Positions 1 through 5,367 of a DNA stretch of 16,184 nucleotides are shown one piece after another (position 1 is the first letter of the stretch; each line of letters begins with the position of its first letter). Below the pieces are notes generated by a model. That model ran no database searches. It worked only from the letters and a program-made list of their open reading frames with translations, and was not told the origin of the DNA. This DNA is from JBHENC01 sp051000345 (lineage in GTDB: Bacteria > Acidobacteriota > Blastocatellia > Pyrinomonadales > Pyrinomonadaceae): positions 1-16,184 of the forward strand of contig JBPCOJ010000113.1 in NCBI GenBank assembly GCA_051000345.1. The letters are read 5' to 3'. The translations under genes were made by a program, and so were the position numbers.

Positions 1-27
1 GCAAAACAAGGCTGATATACTCGCTGA

Positions 28-105
28 GGCGAGTGGTAAGGGAGTGTTGAGTCATCGCAAACCGATGCTCTCACGAGTCACTGACTCGTGACCACTCGCC
101 CTTTT
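28..105 (+). other. Branched inverted-repeat element (three-way junction) with T-run
   Basis: Three nested stems can be read directly. The closing stem pairs GGCGAGTGGT (28-37) with ACCACTCGCC (91-100), ten perfect pairs. Inside it are a hairpin 49-57/63-70 (GAGTCATCG against CGATGCTC, one bulged T) and a hairpin 72-79/83-90 with a 3-nt loop. CTTTTAT follows at once, which resembles a Rho-independent terminator. It could be the terminator of a gene upstream of the window, the 3' end of a small structured RNA, or a leader of the small gene starting at 111. No tRNA T-arm or anticodon arm fits. The folding is plain in the sequence; the role and the transcribed strand are inferred. Confidence 0.5.
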
Positions 106-110
106 ATCAA

Positions 111-410
111 ATGTGTCCAGACATCAGGGAATTACGGGAATGGTTAAATTTTGAGATAATTAAGTTAGCCGCCCGGCATTGTAGTGGTTCGCTTGCCGTC
201 ATTAGTTTCTTCAGTTTGACGGCTTGGGTTACGCGACACATTATGCAGGAGGGATATGTTACTTACTTTGTAGAGACGATAGATAATATAGTCGTAATAG
301 CTTGTATAGGATGGCTTGCATTAGTTGTTCTTTGGGAATTGGGAACAGTTCTCTATAAGATGGTGAAAGGAGGAAGCGATGGCTCGGCAAATTCCATTTT
401 GGTTGCGTGA
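111..410 (+). CDS. Small two-span membrane protein, unknown function
   Basis: A 99-residue protein I do not recognise. It has an acidic/basic N-terminal stretch (1-24) and two hydrophobic segments at about 25-43 (SLAVISFFSLTAWV) and 58-80 (IDNIVVIACIGWLALVVLW), followed by a short basic turn and a polar tail, so an inner-membrane hairpin is likely. No clear Shine-Dalgarno lies before the ATG at 111, which sits only 10 nt after the branched structure at 28-100, so the leader may be part of its control. The last 32 nt overlap the next gene, suggesting translational coupling. Base composition is clearly richer in A/T than the core genes beyond 1642. Being real rests on the overlap, the two clean membrane spans and the well-made ribosome site of its partner. 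Confidence 0.55.
   Translation: MCPDIRELREWLNFEIIKLAARHCSGSLAVISFFSLTAWVTRHIMQEGYVTYFVETIDNIVVIACIGWLALVVLWELGTVLYKMVKGGSDGSANSILVA
366..373 (+). promoter_or_regulatory. Strong Shine-Dalgarno of second small gene
   Basis: AAAGGAGG lies 5 nt before the ATG at 379 and inside the end of the upstream gene. It fixes the start of the 137-residue membrane protein and shows that the overlap of 32 nt is genuine gene packing. Confidence 0.75.
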
Positions 411-792
411 GACGCTCCGCGCATGGATGCAATATCTTGCACTTGGTATCGCATCCATCCCAACAACATTTGTGTTTATTGAGCTTCATAAAATAGGACT
501 AGGCTTCCCTTATTTGATCGGCATCTCTGTGTTTATCTGCGCTGTTCTAGCGTACTTGGCTTGGAAACTCTTAAGTCGCAACTTACTAAGTAAGCCGACA
601 GCTAAAGCCGATTATCCTCAAGTTGCTGCCACGCACGGTCAGGCTCAGATCGCAAAAGTACACTATGTAAGTAGTATGAATATTGTTTACATAGTACGGA
701 CAGTGCCACATACAAAAACAAACGGTATTACACACAACACGTCTGAGACGGCAACCGCAGCGGGTTACGACCTCTTAAAAATACCCGCATAA
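379..792 (+). CDS. Two-span membrane protein, unknown function
   Basis: A 137-residue protein, not recognised. Two hydrophobic segments at about 18-36 (QYLALGIASIPTTFVFIEL) and 44-66 (PYLIGISVFICAVLAYLAWKL) form a membrane hairpin. A basic stretch (64-76) and a polar C-terminal domain of about 70 residues follow, probably on the cytoplasmic side by the positive-inside rule. The start is set by AAAGGAGG five bases upstream. It overlaps the previous gene and is followed after 3 nt by the next ATG, so all three are probably one transcript. Its plan, a double-spanning anchor with a small soluble tail, resembles that of the preceding gene, but I see no convincing sequence similarity between them. 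The A/T-rich composition points to transfer. Confidence 0.65.
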   Translation: MARQIPFWLRETLRAWMQYLALGIASIPTTFVFIELHKIGLGFPYLIGISVFICAVLAYLAWKLLSRNLLSKPTAKADYPQVAATHGQAQIAKVHYVSSMNIVYIVRTVPHTKTNGITHNTSETATAAGYDLLKIPA

Positions 793-795
793 AAT

Positions 796-1209
796 ATGGC
801 GTTCCCTGCTATTAAATACTGCATTATCTGTGAAGAGGCGCAGGTAGGCGAGGGGGCACATAAATTGTCCCTTCATGGTTTTTATGGACTATCTCCTGAC
901 GCTAACATTGTAGCAGTGGAGTGGGGGACGCCAAACGCTTTTACTTGCGTAGTGGGACTTGAACGCGGCGCAGGTGCTTTTAATGCTGCAACAAGTATTC
1001 TTGATCCCAATAACTCAATACTGGTTGGCGAATCCACGTCCACTTTTTTCTTGGATAGCAAACATGCAGACAACGTACTGATATGCTCATTCGCTCCATT
1101 TGCCTTTCAGTCAATAGGAATTCATATCTTTCGACTTCGTATAAACGGGCAAATTAAGTATAGAGGTATGTTTGGCGTCTGCAGGAGTACGTCAATAGAG
1201 TTGGAATAG
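796..1209 (+). CDS. DUF6941-like small soluble protein
   Basis: A 137-residue soluble protein without membrane spans or signal peptide. The opening pattern, an aliphatic/Cys strand (KYCIICEEAQ, 7-16), a polar turn, then KLSLHGFYG (23-31), and the alternating hydrophobic strands near the end (IHIFRLRINGQIKYRGMFGV, 109-128) recall the DUF6941 family, whose members start with a 'cdd...e..gk.sl.GvY' pattern and are predicted to be beta-rich. This assignment is from memory of the family and is tentative; the function of DUF6941 proteins is unknown. The ATG follows the previous stop after 3 nt, without an evident Shine-Dalgarno, so translation is probably coupled. A structured region and a terminator at 1417-1460 close the unit. 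Confidence 0.6.
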   Translation: MAFPAIKYCIICEEAQVGEGAHKLSLHGFYGLSPDANIVAVEWGTPNAFTCVVGLERGAGAFNAATSILDPNNSILVGESTSTFFLDSKHADNVLICSFAPFAFQSIGIHIFRLRINGQIKYRGMFGVCRSTSIELE

Positions 1210-1343
1210 TCCCATCTTAAACTTTACCATCCTCAAGGCACAACACTTTGCAGAAGTGAAAACTCCCGTCGGGCAACCTACTTTTCCGTTAGGCAAAGCC
1301 TTGACGCTCTTGGTGGTTCGCTATAAGATACGCGGCACAAAGG

Positions 1344-1392
1344 ACGGATGCTAACGCATCTGTCAGCATCGGGCATGGTGAGGATGTCCGAT
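1344..1392 (+). other. Pair of adjacent hairpins, possible small RNA
   Basis: The first hairpin pairs 1344-1351 with 1356-1363 (ACGGATGC against GCATCTGT, one G-T pair) around the loop TAAC. The second pairs 1368-1376 with 1384-1392 (ATCGGGCAT against ATGTCCGAT, one G-T pair) around GGTGAGG. Only 4 nt separate them, and an intrinsic terminator starts 25 nt downstream. The order hairpin-hairpin-terminator fits the 3' half of a small RNA or a structured 3' untranslated region of the three-gene unit. I recognise no known RNA family. Confidence 0.4.
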
Positions 1393-1416
1393 ACGCCTCA
1401 TGATGAAAATTGTGAG

Positions 1417-1460
1417 AAAAGGCGGCTGGAAACGTGAGAAGTTCCAGCCGCTTTTCCTTT
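1417..1460 (+). terminator. Intrinsic terminator of the three-gene unit
   Basis: GCGGCTGGAA (1422-1431) pairs perfectly with TTCCAGCCGC (1442-1451) around a 10-nt loop, followed by TTTTCCTTTGT. The A-run before the stem could also allow some termination on the minus strand, protecting the island from mglA read-through. Confidence 0.8.
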
Positions 1461-1548
1461 GTCTCGAATAATTATTGGGGGAGCATTATACAAATCACTT
1501 ATAGAGGTTAATGTCTAGCCGCGCAAGAATTAATTATTCGTTAAGTGG

Positions 1549-1615
1549 TGAACGAATCAAATCCCTTTAGTGAACGAATCACTTCCCTTATACTGAACGA
1601 ATCAAATCCCTTGTA
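1549..1615. repeat. Three tandem 22-23 bp repeats
   Basis: Copies begin at 1549, 1571 and 1594. Each carries TGAACGAATC, then AAAT or ACTT, then CCCTT, and the linker TTA/ATA/GTA. The spacing of 22 and 23 bp is close to two helical turns, so a protein could bind all copies on one face. Such arrays occur as transposase (TnsB/IstA/TniA-type) sites at ends of Tn7-, IS21- and Tn5053-like elements, and as iterons or operators. They stand between the AT-rich island and the 3' end of mglA, which favours an element end. No transposase gene lies in the window. Confidence 0.75.
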
Positions 1616-1641
1616 GAGTTAGCGCAAAAATAAACCGTTGA

Positions 1642-2226
1642 TTAGCTTTTACGCAATTCCGTCAAAACCTGTTTGGCGACGGCCTTCAATGTGTCGAAGA
1701 CGCCGACGCCGGTGGCGGCAACGGCTTCGATGGCGGGTTCGTCTTTGCGCTTGAGTTCGGCGGCTAAGTCTTCAACAGGAAGCGCGGTGGGCAAATCGCG
1801 TTTGTTTAGTTGCAACACGTAAGGCAGCTTGAGCAAGTCGTAGCCCTGCGTTTGCAGATTTTCTTCGAGGTTGTAAAGCGATTCGATGTTGGCGTCCATG
1901 CGCTCTTCCTGCGAGTCCGCGACGAAGACTACGCCGTCCACACCCTTCAGAATCAATTTGCGCGAAGCATCGTAAAAGACTTGTCCCGGCACGGTGTAAA
2001 GATGAAAGCGCGTTTTGAAGCCGCGCACGCTGCCGAGTTCGAGCGGCATAAAGTCGAAAAAAAGCGTGCGGTCTGTTTCGGTGGCGAGGCTAATTAATTT
2101 CCCTTTCGAGGCGGGCGCAGTCGAATCGAAAATATATTGCAAATTGGTAGTCTTGCCGCACAGTCCGGGGCCGTAGTAAACAATTTTGCAATTGATTTCG
2201 CGTGAAGCGTAGTTGATAAACGTCAT
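1642..2226 (-). CDS. mglA: MglA-type small Ras-like GTPase
   Basis: A 194-residue cytoplasmic GTPase of the bacterial MglA family, which set front-rear polarity and place motility machinery in Myxococcus. The P-loop is GPGLCGKT (19-26), the G3 motif TVPGQ (78-82), G4 is NKRD (141-144), and the G5-like stretch is AVAATG (168-173). The MglA hallmarks Arg53 and Gln82, used for intrinsic catalysis when MglB rearranges the switch regions, are both present. FINYASREINCKIVYYGPG at the N-terminus is nearly the family consensus. It follows a roadblock gene on the same strand with an 85-nt gap, so it probably works with it as GTPase and GAP. The 3' end stands against the repeats at 1549-1615 with no own terminator visible. 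Family is certain; the process controlled in this host (type IV pili, gliding or envelope placement) is unknown. Confidence 0.95.
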   Translation of the reverse strand: MTFINYASREINCKIVYYGPGLCGKTTNLQYIFDSTAPASKGKLISLATETDRTLFFDFMPLELGSVRGFKTRFHLYTVPGQVFYDASRKLILKGVDGVVFVADSQEERMDANIESLYNLEENLQTQGYDLLKLPYVLQLNKRDLPTALPVEDLAAELKRKDEPAIEAVAATGVGVFDTLKAVAKQVLTELRKS

Positions 2227-2311
2227 AGCAGTCAGGGTGGAAATTGGAAAGCGATGGCGGCGTCAATCCATAAGACGCGTTCCGCGCATTCGCGTGTTTA
2301 TTAAAACCGCT

Positions 2312-2794
2312 TCAATTAAATAAGCTTTCGATGTCTTCGTCCGTGATTCCGGCAAAAGGCGAAACGGCGTCGGACGGCACGGCTGCTTCTTCGCGTGCGG
2401 CTTCGGCGAAGATCGCGGTCATCTCGACGGCGGCTTGCTTGACGCGCAGCTTAACGAGGCCGAGACTCGAATGTTCGTCGAAAATCACGACCAGCAGCGT
2501 GCGCCCGATGACGCAGATATGTATGCTTTCGCGCTCGCCTTCGTGCGAAAGCGTCGGAAATTCCTTTTCGCCGATTAATTGCGCCATGCCGCCGGTTGCC
2601 GCAACATTGCCCGCCGCGAGCGACGCGAGGCTCGTCGTGTCTAGATTGCTTACGTCGCCCTGCACGGCAAGCTGCTGCCCGTCCTTATCGACGAGAAACG
2701 TCACGCGCGCGGACGAATCGAGCCGTAGTTTTGCCAGCACAGCCTTTATCTTATGATATTGCTGCTCGCGCATTACGATGGGAATATCTGCCAT
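2312..2794 (-). CDS. mglB: Roadblock/LC7 protein, MglB-like GAP partner
   Basis: A 160-residue roadblock/LC7 domain protein. The pattern LRLDSSARVTFLVDKDGQ (23-40), the central SLASLAAGNVAATGGMA (55-71) and the strand IHICVIGRTLLVVIF (91-105) give the alternating beta/alpha roadblock fold at about 10-132. The tail ends with an acidic motif PFAGITDEDIESLFN (146-160). In Myxococcus, MglB dimers act as GAP and exchange-promoting partner for MglA; the position directly upstream of mglA on the same strand supports that role. The ATG at 2794 has only a weak GGACGA-like site upstream; an internal Met8 is a less likely start. The 85 nt between the two genes hold no terminator that I see, so they should be cotranscribed. 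Confidence 0.87.
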   Translation of the reverse strand: MADIPIVMREQQYHKIKAVLAKLRLDSSARVTFLVDKDGQQLAVQGDVSNLDTTSLASLAAGNVAATGGMAQLIGEKEFPTLSHEGERESIHICVIGRTLLVVIFDEHSSLGLVKLRVKQAAVEMTAIFAEAAREEAAVPSDAVSPFAGITDEDIESLFN

Positions 2795-2987
2795 GAAAAA
2801 CGCTTTCGTCCGAATGATTTAGCCGGATAACGCGGTGGAAGGCCTGAGGTGCGGTGGCGCAGAAACAGTGTGCCGTTTCGTTAAATTGCACAAGCATAAA
2901 GGCTTCGGTTCACCCGCACGATTACCGCGAAACCTCTTCTGGGGATAGGTTGCGAGAATTTTCGCCTCACGCCCGCGTGCCGTATGC

Positions 2988-3017
2988 ACTTTATCACGCG
3001 GCCTCTGAAGCCTTCAA
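2988..3017 (-). promoter_or_regulatory. Candidate promoter of the mglB-mglA unit
   Basis: On the minus strand TTGAAG (3017-3012) and TAAAGT (2993-2988) are spaced by 18 nt; each matches four of six consensus bases. It would leave a leader of about 190 nt before the mglB start, so it is only a candidate. Confidence 0.3.
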
Positions 3018-3089
3018 GTGTTTTCTATTGTTCAAAAAAGAATAAACCGATTTACAATGAATTATTGCAACGCAAATTATAGTGAGGCG

Positions 3090-3118
3090 TTGATTTAGCC
3101 GAAAACGTATGCTAATAT
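3090..3118 (+). promoter_or_regulatory. Sigma70-type promoter with extended -10
   Basis: TTGATT (3090-3095) and TAATAT (3113-3118) are spaced by 17 nt, and TGC directly precedes the -10 as an extended element. Transcription should start near 3125, giving a leader of about 63 nt for the gene at 3188. A second -10-like TACAAT (3053-3058) lies upstream with a poorer, 19-nt spaced -35. Confidence 0.65.
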
Positions 3119-3187
3119 GCCCCCGATTTTGATGCGTGATTCTACCACTATTCCAACTCACGCGACTTTTGAAAATCAGGACTTCGG

Positions 3188-4123
3188 ATGAGCGATCCCA
3201 ATCTTAAGGGTGTAAAAAGGTCTTCGACGCGTCAAACTTCTGCGGCTTCTTCTTCCGCGAAGAATCGTCCGCCTGCGGGCAAGTCTGTGCGCCCTGCACC
3301 GCTCGTCAAGCGCTCGGCGGTAGACAAAGCACCGGCACGCAAAGCGGCTAAAGCCAAAACTGCGCCCGCAAAAACCGGCAAACAATCGACAAAACACTCT
3401 CCGGCAGAAAAACCGGCTGCGCGTAAATCCGGCAGCAAGGTTGCCAGCACCGTAAAACAGGCTACCGCTGCTACAAAAGCAACGAAAAAGCGCGCGCCGC
3501 TGGCTAAGTCTGCCGCACAAACTAAACCCGTGCTTCCAGCCAAACAATCAAAGCAAGCCAAGCCGAACGCCGCTGCCGCGACGACGCGCAAGCCAGCACA
3601 ACCGCCGGTTGCCGTGCAGCACCGGCAGCCGACACGCGATGAGGCGGCAGCACTGCGTGCTTTCGAGCGCGCCCACAAAGAATTTGCGCGCGGGCGCTTT
3701 GCAGAGGCACGGACTCTTTTCCGCGCCCTTGTCGAAGAACATGTCGGCGTCTCGGAAATAACGGCGCGGGCGCGCACGTATCTTGCCGTTGCCGAAACAC
3801 GGCTGCGTAGCGAACCGACGCTGCCGCACGATGCCGATTCGCTTTATGATCGCGGCGTTATCGAACTTAATCGAGGAGAATTTGTCGCCGCGCAGGAACT
3901 CTTCGAGCGCGCACTCAAACGCGAACCCGAAGCAGCGCATGTTCATTACGGGCTTGCCGCAACACGCGCGCGTCTCGGCTCGATTAGCTCGGCGCTCGAA
4001 TCTCTGCAACGCGCGCTCGATCTAAATCCAAGGCTTCGCGTGCGCGCGCAACACGATCAGGACTTGGCGACTCTGCGCAGTGATCCTGAATTCGATGCCT
4101 TGATGTTTGCTCCCCGCTCATAG
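3188..4123 (+). CDS. H1-like basic tail fused to TPR domain
   Basis: A 311-residue protein of two parts. Residues 1-148 are low-complexity Lys/Ala/Pro/Ser with repeated AKxA, KPA and TKKR blocks, like eukaryotic histone H1 tails and bacterial H1-like nucleoid proteins. Residues 149-311 hold TPR repeats: 152-185 (RAFERAHKEFARGRFAEART), 216-249 (DSLYDRGVIELNRGEFVAAQ), 250-283 (HVHYGLAATRARLGSISSAL), and a closing motif LRSDPEFDALM (296-306) often found after TPRs. There is no signal peptide, so it should be cytoplasmic. It may bind DNA or RNA (or another polyanion) by its tail and a protein partner by the TPRs. AGGA (3178-3181) lies 6 nt before the ATG, supporting this start. It is divergent from mglB. 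The domain calls are clear; the function is inference. Confidence 0.8.
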   Translation: MSDPNLKGVKRSSTRQTSAASSSAKNRPPAGKSVRPAPLVKRSAVDKAPARKAAKAKTAPAKTGKQSTKHSPAEKPAARKSGSKVASTVKQATAATKATKKRAPLAKSAAQTKPVLPAKQSKQAKPNAAAATTRKPAQPPVAVQHRQPTRDEAAALRAFERAHKEFARGRFAEARTLFRALVEEHVGVSEITARARTYLAVAETRLRSEPTLPHDADSLYDRGVIELNRGEFVAAQELFERALKREPEAAHVHYGLAATRARLGSISSALESLQRALDLNPRLRVRAQHDQDLATLRSDPEFDALMFAPRS

Positions 4124-4285
4124 CCCACTTTTTTTCACCTGTCGTTTTCTCTCATTCATTATAAGGCGCGACCTATTATGCGCTTCGCTTCCAAAGCCTT
4201 CATCTTCAAGGTATGATTTCTATGTCGGGCGGTGCAGGCGAACAGCCAGCAGCGCCGAATAATTTCGGGGTAGCAGACAAAACAG

Positions 4286-5362
4286 ATGTCACTCACGGAA
4301 ACAAGTCGGGGTCTCAAGCTGGTTGCCATCGGCGGCGGCACGGGACTCTCTACGCTTCTTTCCGGCCTGAAGCAATTAGTCGGCGCAAGCAGCGACGGCG
4401 GCGTGTGGCTTGAAACCTTATCGGCGATTGTCGCCGTTTCCGACGACGGCGGAAGCAGCGGGCGGCTGCGCGACGAATTGCAAATCCTCGCGCCCGGCGA
4501 CATACGCAATTGCATGGTCGCGCTTTCGGAAGATTCCACTTTGCTCGCGCGCCTTTTCCGCCACCGTTTTAGCGGCACGGGCGAACTCGGCGGCCATAGC
4601 TTCGGCAATCTCTTTCTCGCCGCGTTGACGGAAGTAACGGGCGATTTCGTTGAAGCCGTGCGGTTATCTTCTGAAGTCCTCGCCAGCAAGGGACGCATTT
4701 ATCCTGCGACGATCAACGACGTGCGCCTTGTCGCCGAACTCGCAGACGGCACGGAAGTCTTGGGCGAAACTGAAATCACGGCCTCGCGCGCTTCCATCAG
4801 CCGCCTGCGCCTTGAACCCGAACATTGCCTTCCCTTGCCCGAAGCCCTCGCCGCGATTCGCGCAGCGGACATCATCACCGTCGGCCCCGGCTCGCTTTAC
4901 ACAAGCCTTCTGCCGCCGCTTCTCGTCGCGCGCGTCGCCGAAAGCATCGGAGGTTCGAGAGCCGTCAAAGTTTTCATTTGCAACTTGATGACGCAGCCCG
5001 GCGAAACGGACAATTACACAGCACGCCAGCACGTTGCCACCGTGCTCGAACACGCGCCCGAAATCGCCTTCGATTACGTCGTCGTTAATAATCATCCGAT
5101 CAGCGCGGAGCAGGCGGCGCGCTATGCTTCGGACGGCGCGCGGCAAATCGGACTAAGCGACCACAAACTCGAAGAAGCATTCGGCGACGAAACGGCGATT
5201 GCGCGCGCAGACCTTTTGGACGAAGACGAAAAAGTTCGACACGATCCCGAAAAGCTGGCGCGTGTCGTCGTCGCATGTTATGAGCAAGCGCAAAGCCACG
5301 CGGCGACGGCGACTGCTTCGCTTGCTGCAACGACTTCGATTCTCAATACCGCACAGCGTTGA
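4286..5362 (+). CDS. yvcK: YvcK/CofD-like UDP-GlcNAc-binding regulator
   Basis: A 358-residue cytoplasmic protein of the YvcK (gluconeogenesis factor, CofD-like) family. Landmarks are GGGTGLSTLL (16-25), VSDDGGSSGRLR (51-62), GDIRNCMVAL (71-80), GHSFGN (103-108), GPGSLYTS (200-207) and NLMTQPGETDNYT (233-245). In Bacillus subtilis, YvcK is needed for growth on gluconeogenic carbon, affects cell shape and PBP1 placement, and binds UDP-GlcNAc; no enzymatic reaction is established. An in-frame TAG at 4271 leaves the ATG at 4286 as the only reasonable start, although its ribosome site is weak. Here it directly precedes glmU (5-nt gap), which makes UDP-GlcNAc, fitting a sensor next to its ligand's synthase. 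The last 25 residues are a low-complexity Ala/Thr tail. Confidence 0.95.
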   Translation: MSLTETSRGLKLVAIGGGTGLSTLLSGLKQLVGASSDGGVWLETLSAIVAVSDDGGSSGRLRDELQILAPGDIRNCMVALSEDSTLLARLFRHRFSGTGELGGHSFGNLFLAALTEVTGDFVEAVRLSSEVLASKGRIYPATINDVRLVAELADGTEVLGETEITASRASISRLRLEPEHCLPLPEALAAIRAADIITVGPGSLYTSLLPPLLVARVAESIGGSRAVKVFICNLMTQPGETDNYTARQHVATVLEHAPEIAFDYVVVNNHPISAEQAARYASDGARQIGLSDHKLEEAFGDETAIARADLLDEDEKVRHDPEKLARVVVACYEQAQSHAATATASLAATTSILNTAQR

Positions 5363-5367
5363 TTCGC

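Larger units (their letters stand above)
1210..1641. other. Gene-free structured intergenic region of the island
   Basis: No open reading frame of note on either strand. From left to right it holds a short AGGC-AAA-GCCT hairpin (1291-1301), two compact hairpins (1344-1363 and 1368-1392), an intrinsic terminator (1417-1460), a spaced 10-bp inverted repeat CGAATAATTA/TAATTATTCG (1465-1474 and 1531-1540), and three tandem repeats (1549-1615). The core gene mglA ends at 1642 on the other strand, and no terminator for it is visible here. Confidence 0.6.
2795..3187. other. Divergent promoter region between mglB and the TPR gene
   Basis: 393 nt without a credible gene. A 63-codon reading frame on the + strand (2854-3045) has no family likeness and no ribosome site. 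The right third carries the promoter described at 3090-3118 for the + strand; a weaker minus-strand candidate lies at 2988-3017. Otherwise only small imperfect inverted repeats are seen. Confidence 0.5.

Noticed and set aside
28..100. Cloverleaf-like folding as a tRNA gene
   Set aside because: There is a closing stem and two arms, but no TTC-type T-arm, no anticodon arm of 5 bp with 7-nt loop, and the spacing is wrong.
1285..1297. GTTAGGC as an integron attC core site
   Set aside because: It matches the GTTRRRY core, but no RYYYAAC partner with the imperfect palindrome between lies at a proper distance; the short motif is expected by chance.
2854..3045. 63-codon + strand frame between mglB and the TPR gene
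   Set aside because: No ribosome site, no family likeness, and it overlaps the region where both promoters should lie.
3232..3777. Long minus-strand frames opposite the H1-like/TPR gene
   Set aside because: Ala/Arg-rich translations come from the repetitive Lys/Ala codons of the real gene; no ribosome site.
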